A stretch of DNA of 64,000 nucleotides from Vesta saturnalis (taxonomy: Eukaryota; Arthropoda; Insecta; Coleoptera; Lampyridae): positions 1,834,001 through 1,898,000 of the forward strand of contig JARFJB010001965.1 of the NCBI GenBank assembly GCA_036346205.1, written 5' to 3'. Shown here in pieces: positions 37,202-48,721 of this stretch (the stretch's first letter is position 1; the number at the start of each line of letters is the position of its first letter). The translations under genes and the position numbers were made by a program. The notes below the pieces were generated by a model that was not told where the DNA came from, searched no databases, and was given only the letters and a program-made list of their open reading frames with translations.

Positions 37202-37638
37202 ATGAATAATTATACTAACGAAGAAAGAGTTTGTATGGTAAAAACTTTTTATAGTGGTATTAATTTACGAAAAGTTCGAGATTTGTTTGTCGTTAAGTTT
37301 AATACGAGACAAAAATTTGAAAACCATGAAAATATTTCGCTAGAATTAGAACATTTTATTGAAAAAATAAAATTTTCTAAAATAACAGTCATATCATAGG
37401 AAATCGATTAATAGTTGTCCGTATAGAAGATCGTGTTTTGACGACGATACATGCAGAGCCAACATACAGCTTGAGAAAAATTTCTCTTGGAACTGGTTTA
37501 TGTAAGTCGCGGGTATGGAAGATATTAAAGAAATGTAAATATCATCCCGATAAACCGCCATGTTATCAAGAGATTTTTGAAGAAAGCAGGAGTGCATTTT
37601 GCTATGAAATACAAGATCATACGGCATATAAAATCTAG
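37202..37638 (+). pseudogene. transposase relic K, N-terminal part only
   Basis: MNNYTNEERVCMVKTFYSGI is a DUF4817-type N-terminus. After a stop near 37398 comes TTIHAEPTYSLRKISLGTGL with CKSRVWKILKKCKYHP (HTH), then CYQEIFEE, comparable to KYRWYKLQTIQEIFPE of transposon B. Everything downstream, including all catalytic blocks, is missing. The mariner at 37794 lies 155 bp further on but does not interrupt it directly. Confidence 0.65.
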
Positions 37639-37793
37639 AAAGCCTTCACTGCAGCAGACGTTTTTTGTAACAAACAGCTGATTTGACTTTGAATTTAAGT
37701 AATACAACTTCTGAATGATAATAACGTGGACATTCTATCTTTTATGTCAATTTTATTTATATAAATTATAATTAAATAAGTTAATACATGTTA

Positions 37794-38907
37794 CGAGGGA
37801 TACTATTTATGTATTGAGAATTGGCAACACTGGTATTGCCAGGTGAAATTTGTCACTGTCATCTTAAAGTTTGACATTTTTGAGGTTATACGTACTCAGA
37901 ACGTTTTGTCGTGCGAGCATTATTTGTACTGTTTAGAGTAAGTTGAAAATTCATCTCAGCCAAAATATGGAATTAACTCGTGAAAATTTTCGAGCTATGA
38001 TTTATTATGACTTTCGACGTGGTCTAACTCAAGAACAATGCATCAATCAACTGAATTCAACTTTTGGCGATGAAGCGCCATCCATTTAGTATGACCAGCA
38101 TACATAAGATTTTGCACGAACATTTGTGTGTTCGGAAGCTGTGTGCACGTTAGATTCCACATTTGTTGACAGATGCTCAAAAAAATGCTCGTGTCGATTA
38201 GGCCGTAAAATGATTTCAAAATACAACTGTGGTACATCCAAAGCGGTATACAACATCGTCACAGGTGATGAGTCGTGGATTTATGCGTATGAGCCAGAAA
38301 GAAAAGGCCAGTCCACAGTTTGGGTGTTTCAATGTGAAGCAAAGCCAACAAAAGTTGTTAGTTCTCGAAGCGTTAAGAAGCAAATGGTGGCGTTTTTCTT
38401 CACGAAAACCGGTCCTGTGGTAACTGTGGCTCTCGAAAATCAAAAGACTGTTAATTCAGCGTGGTATACGACTATTTGTTTGCCTGAAGTTTTCGGTAAA
38501 TTAAGAGAATCCAACCCAAAACGACGAATCATTTTGCATCACGGCAAGGCCAGCTCACACACATCACATTCAACAAACGAGTATTTGGACACACAAAAGA
38601 TCGAATTGATGGGTCATCCGCCTTACAGCCCCGACTTGGCACCCAATGACTTCTTCTTGTTCCCACTAATTAAAGATAAACTGCGTGGACAACGATTTTC
38701 ATCGCCCGAAGAAGCAGTTGAGGCCTTCAAAACGCATGTTTTAGAGCTACCATCTTCTGACTGGACAAAGTGCTTTGAAGGGTGGTTCAATCGCATGCAA
38801 AACTGTATTAATCTTAAAGGCGATTATTTTGAAAAGCAATAAAAATATTTTTCATCAAATTCATATGTTTATTCTTTCTATTCTCAATACATAAATAGCA
38901 ATCCTCG
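37794..38907 (+). mobile_element. mariner element with TA duplication
   Basis: TA (37792-37793) precedes CGAGGGATACTATTTATG, and the right end reads CATAAATAGCAATCCTCG followed by TA (38908-38909). The inverted repeats are about 28 bp and share CTATTTATGTATTGAGAAT. The element is 1114 bp long and carries one degenerate transposase gene on the plus strand. Confidence 0.9.
37967..38842 (+). pseudogene. mariner transposase, DD34D type, inactivated
   Basis: MELTRENFRAMIYYDFRRGL opens the first HTH. After FGDEAPS a stretch of roughly 70 residues is missing, and the protein resumes MTSIHKILHEHLCVRKLCAR, followed by frameshifts. From 38200 the frame is continuous: NIVTGDESWIYAYEPE (first catalytic Asp intact), then RRIILHHGKASSHTSHSTNE, where the expected second catalytic Asp of 'HHDNASSH' is Gly. 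HPPYSPDLAPNDFFLF retains the third Asp. It ends LKGDYFEKQ at 38842, close to the usual length. The deletion, frameshifts and Asp-to-Gly change rule out activity. Confidence 0.92.
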
Positions 38908-38909
38908 TA

Positions 38910-41540
38910 TTAATAAATTTGTATAAATATTTGTTTGACAATAAACAGTTATTAATCAAATGTTTCTGTCTTTAGTGAGGTGTTTACTGACGACGATACC
39001 TGCAATTTTTGTTGTAATGTATAATGTTTGCAAAATGTATATTTGAATACACGATTTAAACCTTATTGTGTGTGTATATCGAATCAAGAATTTATGGTCA
39101 AAATCGTATATCAATTTAAATAAAAATGACTCGAAAAATGACCTAAACAGAATTTTTCGATTGATAACTAATTTAATGATTCACATTTGGGTTTTTCCGT
39201 TCAATGGAGAGACGTTCTGTGTTAAAATAAATTTGTCTTTTTTTCGAGAAGTTGTGAATACACTGCATATAAAAATATTTAATATGTACCGTGAACGATG
39301 TAAATTATAGTTGAGCAGCTTACAATAACTCAAGCTTACAGACGCTTATAGTGCCTTAAGAGTTTATACTAGAATTTAATTTATGATAAATAATTGGTAT
39401 AGAAACCCGGAAACGCAACGCCTCTAGAAATACCAATTATACATAAGCTTTGATTAATTAATTAAACAATTCTCAACCAACCACATCCAGTAACACTAAT
39501 GTTCATATACAAGTTATCAGAATTTCTCATAATTATATAGATCTGGTGTTGACATTTGAAATTGTTTCAGAACTAAAGTTTACTAAGAAAACTAAATTAC
39601 AGCGCGGCATAATCAAGACAGGTACTTTAGATAATTAGTGTTAATATAGGAAAAATGGGGGTCTCGACTGATGATTAAAAGTTAAAAAAACGACGAGCGC
39701 GTTAGGAAATATCAGGTAGGTAGAAACGATATTAAATGGACGTATCGAGGATTACCGAAATGTTTTAAAATTTTAAGGTCCAATGTTTGAATCAATACGA
39801 CAAGAAGTAAGTAGATAAAATCTGGAGTCGTTCTTTTTCTTCTTATTTTTAATCTACTGACCTCTGGCTGTATAGTCAAGTTTACGGCATTTGCTCTTGA
39901 CTCGGGCTGCTCCGGGCAGTTTACAGCGGTTACTTCATGGATTTTAGAGACCATCTCTCTACCTGTAGAAAGAAAACTGGGAATGTTCTATTTAGCTTGC
40001 TCCCTTTTAGTCTCACCGTCTTTGTCTGATCGCATTATAAGTGAACTTGCTTTTAGTTTATTATAAAGAAAGATAATTTCAGAATTATATCATGGGATGA
40101 TGCGATTATAGTGATTAAAGATCAAGGTCCGTGAAAACGAGAGAATCGTTCAAAAACGACGAAGATGCTGTTATTTACTAGACACAATAAATAATGAGGT
40201 TCAAGATTGCGTATGTTGTAATTTGAATCAACTGACTAAATGAATTATTGATCTTTAAATGCTGTCTTTTATAAAATTCTTTCCTATATTTAATAACCTA
40301 CTAATTGTATCATATAAAAGTAGAAATTTAAAGCTATTAGATCAAGCACTCATATAATTAAGATGAAAAGGGTTGAATTATAGTTAAATGACCAATTCAA
40401 AACTACAAACGTGTCAAAATTACTAAAATTGATTACCAAAGATTTCAGTTTATCAATCCGTGTGCAACCTGCAATTTAATTCACCTCGTATAATTAAATT
40501 AACATATTTTTTACGTTGCCATGTCAAGTTTACTAAAACCGTAATTATACGTTAATTTCCATCAAGCATACTTCCTTGCACACAAATTTGCACGGATCAT
40601 AACGTTCACCGCTTCACCATAGTCCAATATTTAATAAAACACTTGTCTATAAACCTAATTTAGTTAATACGTGGCTCGACGTAAACGTAAATTACAATTA
40701 CAGCATTTTATTTCGTTATTTACAATTCAGTTTGGAAGTACAGATATTACCAATTAACTAACCGCTCTTGGCGATATTTCTACATCAAATAAATGGAAAT
40801 AAGCGTACTCTTTTAAGTACTACTATATTTTGTATTAAATTTTGCGGATATCAAAAGAAGCTTTACTCATATTTAATTTAAAATACGTTTAAGATCAAAA
40901 AGTAAATTTCAAGATAAATATTTGTACTTAATTATTCATTTACAAAAGACATCAATTTTTCTCTGCTACTTGTAAACAATTTCACACTTCATAAATTATA
41001 ACAATTTTATCAAAAAACTTTTCATGCAGTAAATTAATAACATAATTGAAAACATCTTCTTTCTTCCTTTAAAATTGTATTTTTTACTTTAACTTTAATT
41101 TCCGCTTGATAAATCATTGCGTGTTAAAATTATTCACTCGTAAATGTAATCCTTTTTGTTTAAATTAAGCCCACTTGAATGTAAAAGGCAAAATTGAACG
41201 TTTGGCTTACGTGAATTCCAATATATAATATCTGATACTACCTACACTGATGTTTCACATACGAAGGCTATTTTTTTATGTGTATAAATGTATGTATACT
41301 TTGTCTACTTGAAATGAAAGTGGTCTTAAATAACTTTTTTTACAGCTGTGTTTTTATCATACTGTAAAGCTTTATAGTGTTACGAGGTTTTATAGTTTTT
41401 GTTCCCAATATGAACATTCAAATGGAAGCTGTCATAAGCTTATTAATAAAACAACAGCATTTCCATAATAATATACACATTGTGTATACTGGCACCTCAA
41501 CTAGTAGCGATCACAGCTTAAGTTGTATAGTTTAAACGCT
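38910..41540. other. no gene seen
   Basis: AT-rich sequence. Short open frames at 39068-39310 (plus) and 39712-39954 (minus) carry no motif I recognise. No repeat family member was found until 41548. Confidence 0.5.
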
Positions 41541-41547
41541 TTCACAA

Positions 41548-41600
41548 TTTTTTTAGGATAATTATTTAACCTCTTTTATAAGGGACGATTTTACAATCAT
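41548..41600 (+). repeat. fragment of palindrome family FR1
   Basis: TTTTTTTAGGATAATTATTT plus AACCTCTTTTATAA matches the outer part of the 45.1/46.6-kb inverted repeat arms (TTTAGGATAACTATG and ACCCTCTTTTTATA). Confidence 0.55.
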
Positions 41601-41875
41601 GGAATAAACTGCAGTATATCTTTATACCCTAGTTTATTACAAGTACAATTTCCGATGAGTTTTACAAAGCTTTTAAGACGCAGGAACAGGCTATTCCTTG
41701 AATAAATTAAATGCACGTTTAGATTGATAATAATTGCGACCAAGATCTGGGATTTATGTCAGTCATTTTTGAAAACTGTGACGTGACTGTCACTATAAAC
41801 CTAAGATTCATCGTGCACGTTTCGGAAGTGCGAGTGATAACAAGTGCTTTTATAAGCATTATTTCCCGAAAAAAG

Positions 41876-43714
41876 ATGGCTAGAAAGAGGGTTGTAAATT
41901 TTACTTTGGACGAAGTAAAGGTGCTAGTTTCCCTAGTGGACAAATACAAAGATGTTGTTTGTAAGTACCGCTCTTTAGAAATAGATCCTTTTTTTTAAAT
42001 TTATTTGCACAGAATGTAAGAAAACGAATCACGTGTCGATTGACACAAATGAAAAACAGTAGCAGACAGTATAGGAAGAGTTTCAAATCTCATTTGTTTA
42101 ACTGGACGTACAGACAAAATGCTGCGAAGAAAATAGGATTCCCTGAAAAAGACTACCAAAAAGAAGTACGCCGAAAAAAGTACATTTATGCAAAACTGGC
42201 GGCGGGCAAAATTAAAGGGCGTCGGTGAAAGAGTACTGCCCATTATTGGTGTTGGAGCTACAGGGTTTCGTAGCCAATATGACTCGGACCTTCAGGCATT
42301 GGCAGCAGCAATAGTTTGGAGAGTTCAGCTACGAACACTGACTCAACTGCAACTATTACCATCACATTCCATGATGTGCAAATATTGCCACTTGAGGTAA
42401 CAATTTCGAAAAAATAATAAAAAAATAGATCTCAATTTTCATGTTGCAGCCAGTTGAAAACTGGACTACTTGGAATCCTAGCCAATTCAAACAACCAATA
42501 CATAAAGCATTGAGATCCCCGATAGGTAAAAAGCACCTTATTATTTATATTAGCCACCCCATCATTATTATTTTTACAGATACTGCCACCAACGAAGAAA
42601 ACCATGAGGTACTTCAAAAGGAAATTCATTTTCGTTCTAGTAGAAGTAAGTATATTCCATTACTATAACATAATTAATAATTCAGTATTTACTTATTTTA
42701 CAGATAAAATTGTCAAAAGAAAAGGTCAGTATCAGAACATCTCAAAGCAAAAAGGGCTAAGAATAATGATTTGCGGAACTTTCGTCCCCCAGATTTCGTC
42801 TCCCACATTTCGTCCCCCACATTTCGTCCTTGCACATTTTGTCCCCAAACAATTTCGTCCCCGCTCATTTCGTCTCCACACATTTCGTCCCCAGACAATT
42901 TCGTCCCCGCACATTTCGTCCCTACACATTTCGTCCCCGAAAGCTTGTGTAATAAAGAGGGTAATGAATAGACCTCGGGAAATATGTTATAACATAAGAA
43001 CACATGGAAGAACATATTTGTGGCTTTTTACTGTTACTGTTTTATTGCAATACTTTTGCGCAATAAAGCATATTTTGGCAAATTTTCCAAAAAGTGTTAA
43101 TAAAAAAAATGTTTTTACCTTTTACAGCTTTAATCTGATAATCCCTTAATGATAGTTGTTTCTAAATTTCAAATATTTTAGATCTATTTTTATGATTTTC
43201 TGATTGGATAATGATTTTATTAAAGGAGGAAGATTATTACACATTTTCTTGCCAGTATAGAGTATTGATTTCTTAGTTAATTTGCCAAAATATGCTTTAT
43301 TGCGCAAAAGTATTGCAAATATACAATATCAGTAAAAAAATCCATAAATATGTTCTTCTTATTGCACAAGTTTTCGGGGACGAAATGTGTAGGGACGAAA
43401 TGTGCGGGGACGAAATTGTCTGGGGACGAAATGTGTGGAGACGAAATGTGCGGGGACGAAATTGTCTGGGGACAAAATGTGCAGGGACGAAATGTGGGAG
43501 ACGAAATGTGGGGGACGAAAGCTCCGTATCCCAAGAATAATATATCTGACTCTTTAATCTATGAGAAAATGGCTCAGAAAAAGATGGAATTCGTAGAATT
43601 TCAAATGAATCTTCTTCAGCAGGAGGCGGAACAGAAAGAGACAAGGCTGGCAGAAAAACATGCCCTTGAAGTAGAAATTTTAAAAGCTGAACTTCAAAAT
43701 AAAACGAATAAATA
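41876..43714 (+). pseudogene. Myb/SANT-like DNA-binding protein of a PIF/Harbinger element, interrupted
   Basis: Exon 1 (41876-41960) encodes MARKRVVNFTLDEVKVLVSL then VDKYKDVV, the start of the Myb/SANT-like fold, and ends at a consensus donor GTAAGT. An acceptor TTGCACAG precedes 42013, where CKKTNHVSIDTNEKQ and, with stops, the EEF and KTGGGQ motifs follow (TGGGP is typical of these proteins). Small exon-like segments with AG/GT borders continue (about 42449-42524, 42581-42609 and 42704-42758). The C-terminus is a coiled-coil (43550-43714: KMEFVEFQMNLLQQEAEQKE and KHALEVEILKAELQNK). A foldback element splits it at 42768-43532. Such proteins act with Harbinger transposases in DNA binding, and the convergent partner lies next door. 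Confidence 0.72.
42768..43532. mobile_element. foldback element FB1 with GC-rich subrepeats and 9-bp target duplication
   Basis: A 765-bp insertion flanked by AAGAATAAT (42759-42767 and 43533-43541). Its arms are inverted repeats of roughly 240-300 bp around a loop of about 190 bp. The outer 170 bp of each arm is a tandem array of about eleven 15-16-bp units of the type ATTTCGTCCCCGCAC; units vary at the spacer and some read AATTTCGTCCCC. The inner arm contains a shared block with TTTTGCGCAATAAAGCATAT and a 52-bp indel between arms. No protein is encoded; apparent ORFs are the repeat read through. Confidence 0.88.
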
Positions 43715-43719
43715 GTTTC

Positions 43720-44700
43720 TTTATTTCCACTGAAGGTTCACCATCACTTTCTTTTATGGCTAAATTCTGCAGCACAACAGTTGCTGCTACAACTGTCTGA
43801 GAGTTTTCGAATAAAAGTCTCATGCCTAAAAAATACATTCATTTATATATTTGCGTTTATGTACTTTTAAATCTATTTATATATTATAAATACATACCTA
43901 AGCCAAAATACGAAATCTACATTTCCACACCCCGAATAACCTTTCAGCGCAATTTCGTGTCCTAATATGTGACTTTGCTTATGGTGTTATTAGATAATTT
44001 GTCAAGGCATATCCACTATTTCCTAATAACAGTGAATTGCCCAATTCATTTGCCTCAAATCTGGCTTTTAATCTACTGTTATTAAAGATAGTGGAGTTTT
44101 GAATTGCATATAGCTTGAACATTTCATGAAAAGATGCCTGTCCAGTTTTGGAATAGTTCAGCTTGGTCTCCTCCTGATGATTTTAACATGGGTGCACCGA
44201 TAACGTTCGGGAATCCTGCAACCCGATAAAATTCCCTCTTGGCCTCTTGAAGCTCAGCTTCTGTTGTGGGAAAGTAAATAAAATCTTCACTCAGACTAGC
44301 AATTGCTTCACTAAATTGTCGTACTGTCACGCAAGCAGCTGCTCTGCTGACTCTAGCGAAATCTGCTAGCATATTGCCTGTTGCATAAAACCTCAAAGTT
44401 ATAAGCAATTTTGTTCGTGGAGTTAAGAGCATGATTTCGGTTAGTTCGTGACTTTATACGATTTTCAATTGCATCTAATAACAATAAACAGGTGCGATTT
44501 TGAAAATGGAAATCTGTAAAACTTCAATTCATCCAGTACATCAAAATAGTTAATCATACATAATATAAATCAACATTATACAATTTTAAGTGCTTATTTA
44601 CCTATCTCTAAAAATCTTTGGGTGTCGAAGTCTTGGAATTAGATCCACAATATCGTATCAGAATCAAAAATATTTATTTCGAACAAATACCAAGAAACTA
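43720..44700 (-). pseudogene. PIF/Harbinger transposase, multi-exon, catalytically dead
   Basis: Read downward. A first exon-like reading DIVDLIPRLRHPKIFRD (about 44650-44602) precedes an intron (44514-44601, GTAAAT...TTTACAG). Then come CLLLLDAIENRIKSRTNRNH and ALTPRTKLLITLRFYATGNM, then EAIASLSEDFIYFP and EAKREFYRVAGFPNVIG. The 'CIDGTH' block with the first catalytic Asp is deleted. GGDQAELFQNWTGIFS and NVQAICN follow, a second internal deletion, then STIFNNSRLKARFEANELGN, LLGNSGYA (catalytic Asp replaced by Asn) and RNCAERLFGVWK (Glu kept). A GTATGT...TTTTTAG intron (43826-43897) leads to a last exon MRLLFENSQTVVAATVVLQN. It converges on the Myb/SANT gene. Confidence 0.82.
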
Positions 44701-44939
44701 TTCTTTTGCAAAATATTCGAAGTACTGACGGTTTACACCTCATCTCTGTCAACGTAATAACTAATCAAATCTCAAATTGAGTATATTCCAAGTTTATACG
44801 TTCAAACTCGAGAGAATAAAATATCTCATAGGTTACGCCCCTGTTTATTCTATACCAATGTTATTCTACGATTGTAAAACGTCCTCTAAAAACTTATACT
44901 GAGAACGGTCTTATTCTGGGTATAGCTTTGCATTGTAAA

Positions 44940-45057
44940 ACCGGCCCTAAGAAATTTATTACGCAAATAGACAACATTATAAACGCAATAATCTATATCA
45001 AACAGATGTTTAAAACTTCTTGACAGACAGATGTTAATAGACATCTAGAAGCTAACT
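44940..45057 (+). repeat. partial copy of palindrome family FR1
   Basis: GACAACATTATAAACGCAAT and a GACAGACAG.TGTTAATAGAC block match the interior of the FR1 arm that starts just downstream. Diverged. Confidence 0.5.
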
Positions 45058-46670
45058 TATAAATTAAAAGAAACGAAATAATTTTACTTTCCATTTTTTT
45101 TAGGATAACTATGCACCCTCTTTTTATACGTTCGTAACGGTAACCGGCAACATTGTAAACACAAAAACAATAATCTATGTCTGAATGACGTTAAAACTTC
45201 ATGTCAGATAGAGATTCATAGACATAAATACATGTTAATGTAAACAAAATTCCAAAGCTTCTAGGTATAAAAATATCGATAATACAGCTTCAGCATTTTC
45301 AATCATATTTATTTAACTTTTACATTTATTTCCCTTTACATTAAAAAATTTATGTAAAATTAAATTTTGTTTAAAAAATATGTCTACAATTTTTCTTATA
45401 AAATTAATCGTTATTCAGATAAAGAAAAAATTTGAACTAACACTTAAATTCTACCTTAGGAATTTTTGCCACTAAATTACGCGTCATATCAAACTGCACA
45501 GAACATAATTAATCGATATGTTTAAGGTCTATATCTAGGTATTTTTATATCTTTGTAATATGCAGCTGTTTTAGAAATATTTGATAAAAACCAAAAACTG
45601 GCCCATGATAAACCCCCATCGCCGCTGCTGAGTTTCTTCCAAAATCTAATCAACTCTAAGCCAAATGAAAACAATCTTAAATTCAAAGTTTTAAGTGCGT
45701 AGGTTTTTTCGTTCTGCAGTTATCGTGGATACTAACACACACACGCGCCCGCGCGCGCCCACGACCACGCACGCACACACGGACACACACGCACACACAC
45801 GTACACACACGCACAAACACGCACACACGCACAGGCAGATAGACAGACAGACAGACAGACGGAAGGACGGACGGACAGACAGACAGACAGACGGCCATGA
45901 TGTCTGGAAGTGTGTCTGTGCGTGGATGTATGTTAGTATTCACGATAACTCCAGGTACGAAATACCTACGTACTAAAAATTTTGTATTTAAGCTTGTTTT
46001 CATTGACTTTGGAGCTGATTAGATTTTGGGAGAACCCAGCGGCGGAGAGGCGCAGTTTTCTGTTATTAGGGTCAGTTTTTGGTTTTTATCAAATATTTCT
46101 AAACTAGCTACAAATTTCAAAGATGTAAAAATACCTACATATAGACCCTAAACATATCGATTATGTTCTCTGCAATTTTTTGATACGATGCGTAATTTAA
46201 CGGCAAGAAATTACAATTTAAGTGTTAGTTCAAATTTTTTCAATATCTGAATAACGATTAATTTTATAAGAAAAAGCATAGACATATTTTTTAAAGAAAA
46301 TTTAATTTTACATAACTTTTCCTTAAAAAGTTTCTTAATATAACGCAAGGTAAGTCAAAAAATTAACTGAAAATGGTTAAACTGTATTATTGATACCTTA
46401 TAGAGGCGGGCGGCTTTGGAATTTTTTTTTAGTTAATGTATTTATGTCTATGAATCTCTGTCTGACATGAAGTTTTAAACGTCATTCAGACATAGATTTT
46501 GCTTTTGTTTCTACAATGTTGCCTGTTTCCGTTAGACATATATTATTGTTTTTGTTTTTACAATGTTGTTTATTTTCGTAATGAACTTATTATAAAAGAG
46601 GTTGCATGATTGTCCTAAAAAAATGTTATTAAATTTATTTCATTTCTTTTAATTTCCATTTTGTAGGTTG
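45058..46670. repeat. long imperfect palindrome FR1 with central microsatellite
   Basis: Left arm about 45058-45737 and right arm about 45925-46670 are inverted copies over nearly their whole length. Shared blocks include AATATTTGATAAAAACCAAA, CCAAAATCTAATCA, GAATGACGTT.AAAACTTCAT and GAGATTCATAGACATAAATA. Arms differ by substitutions and small indels, one of about 60 bp. The centre is a CA/GACA microsatellite. No coding sequence is present. The structure is that of a foldback or long-inverted-repeat nonautonomous transposon; a target duplication was not identified. Confidence 0.82.
45738..45895. repeat. compound microsatellite (CA/CG-rich then GACA)n at the palindrome centre
   Basis: ACACACACGCGCCCGCGCG-like CA/CG repeats are followed by (GACA)n/(GACG)n. 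On both sides it is bordered by inverted copies of GTTAGTAT(T/C)CACGATAACT. Confidence 0.93.
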
Positions 46671-47357
46671 GAAGGTCGTGTGGTGTTCCACACCAATTAT
46701 TTTGATAAAGGATTCTACTGGAAGACCATTTCCTTTTTATCCTGATATCAGCATGTTTGGTAATGTAAGATAACTTGTCTATCAGATGTGTTAGGTAAAC
46801 AAATTTGTAAAGGGTAGAAAGGGCGCACTTATCAAAGTAGTGGGAGGTAGAATAATGTACATGCTCACGGTTACTTCGTGGTTCCGCAACGTAAGCCTGT
46901 CCTATCCTGTAGAAGCAACGCATAAGAAAGATTTTTTACCAGTGATGGTATTTTGGGAAATCGGGTATATTAGATTCGGTAACCATTAGTACTAATATTT
47001 TGTATGGAAATCAGCTACTTAGATATATTGAAACATTTCTACTGTCTTCATATTGACTTTACAGTTTAAAATAACGGTAAATACATGTTAGTACGCCGTC
47101 GCTTCCTAGATTTGTTACGGGGGAAGCTTTGTTTGTCAGTCTTTTTAAACAAAAAGGTGAATTTGGTTTGATCCAAAAGAAATTTCACTTTACTGAATTT
47201 ATTAATTCAGCGAGGGTTTCTAAGATACAACAGAGAATTTCTTATTTAATGTCTCACATGTTATTTCAGGTGGATATTAACACCAAATTTCAAAAGTTAA
47301 AAAAAAACATATGGTATGAAAATTTTCTTTTATATTCAACTTTCTTTTATTGGTTAC

Positions 47358-47895
47358 ACCCCGTTTCAGCAGAACCTGTTTCAGCAAAGACCCGTTACAG
47401 CGGTTCCCGTGTTAGCGGTGACCCGCAGCCCATTGCACTACTTGGTAAGGGTAAAAGGATAGGGAGCTCACTGTTTGAAATTATTTTTTCCAACATTATG
47501 TTTTTCTCGTTTTCCATAATTTACATTAAGTTGGTAGTGAAATAGATACATAGTGCTTGGAATTGTTGATTTTTTAAGGACGTGGCTGATCTCACCAAAA
47601 ATTTGATCTCAATGAATTCATTATTAGCAATTTGAAAATATTAAAATGTGAACTATTAGTTAAAATTAATTTATTCATATCGAATATAACAATGTGACAA
47701 CTGTGTTTTATATTCTTTTTTTCTGAACAACCAAAGTACTTGATAAGTTAATTCACTTTTTGATCGACGTTATACTAACGCAACTAGGTCCATTTTCTTG
47801 CTAAAACGGGGTCTGCTGGAACAGGGACCGCTGAAACGGGGCATCAGCAAAACGGGGCACCGCCGAAACGGGGGCCGCTGAATAGGGGTTATGCC
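47358..47895. mobile_element. foldback element FB2 with GC-rich subrepeats
   Basis: The left arm (47358-47440) is an array of 15-16-bp units such as CCCCGTTTCAGCAGA. The right arm (47802-47895) is the inverted array (CGCTGAAACGGGGCA and similar). The loop of about 360 bp is AT-rich and carries no recognised gene. The outer ends TACACCCCGTTTCAGC and, inverted, TAACCCCTATTCAGC are related. Unit length and architecture parallel FB1, although the unit sequence differs. An open frame that runs through the left arm is not a gene. Confidence 0.72.
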
Positions 47896-48721
47896 GTTTT
47901 ATTGTCGCCATCGTAATACAAATTATATTAATGAGGAACGAAAATATTCCTAAGTTTGATCTTTAAATATATTTGTATATATTTATATGTTACTTCACCA
48001 TACTGTTAAGAGTAATGTATAATTATTATTTGCTTTCGTTGTGCTAATTAAATACTTTTATGGTAGTATCATCAGGCTGAAGAAATTGTAGATGCATTCC
48101 GTAGACCGTTTCACCCTTTCTGCGCTCTATAAGAAATGAACTCTTCTAATGTGAATGCCCCCCTATTCGCTATAAAAGTTGAACTGTTTAGCTTCTCTAA
48201 TGAATTTGTTACTCGATTTTGCACAATTCTGATCAGATAAAAGGAGTCATGGATTATTTGACACAACTGCTTCGGCTTCAGGACGATCAAAACTACGTAA
48301 AATTTGGTAAATATTTTCTTTCGCTGCTCTTGACTAACGCTTAAAACAAAAATGATAAAGTTAATCTCGATATTCAAGTACATTTAATCCGGAGTTTGTG
48401 CATGTTCTTAACATAAATGCTTCAACTGATTATAGATGCATGTAGTTAATACTTTTGCGATGAAATTTTACGTAAATTGTATAATGCCAGTACAATGGAA
48501 TTGTGTAAATTCTGCTTCATGCAGTATTAATATGTAGCAATGTACACGATTGGTGAACAAAAATTATCAACAAAATGTTAAACAAGTGTTATTTTATGAA
48601 AGCCTTCTAATATTAACTGATATCACATGAAAAATGTCAAAATGAAAATCTGCATTTTTGAGCTTCAAAACCATAACGTGTAATACATGGTTAAATTCGT
48701 AATAAAAAATGCTATCGAATA

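Noticed and set aside
42604..43149. 181-aa plus-strand ORF and overlapping repetitive ORFs with FRP/SSP-like repeats
   Set aside because: They translate the GC-rich subrepeats of foldback element FB1 in several frames on both strands.
45738..45895. CRISPR-like regular repeats
   Set aside because: Simple microsatellite without spacers, and the genome is eukaryotic. The foldback subrepeats at 42.8, 43.4, 47.4 and 47.8 kb were rejected as CRISPR for the same reason.
45683..46003. 106-aa minus and 93-aa plus ORFs rich in VCV or TH repeats
   Set aside because: Read-through of the CA/GACA microsatellite at the palindrome centre.
47129..47545. 138-aa ORF
   Set aside because: No motif; its C-terminal half is the foldback FB2 arm, and the upstream half has no supporting evidence.
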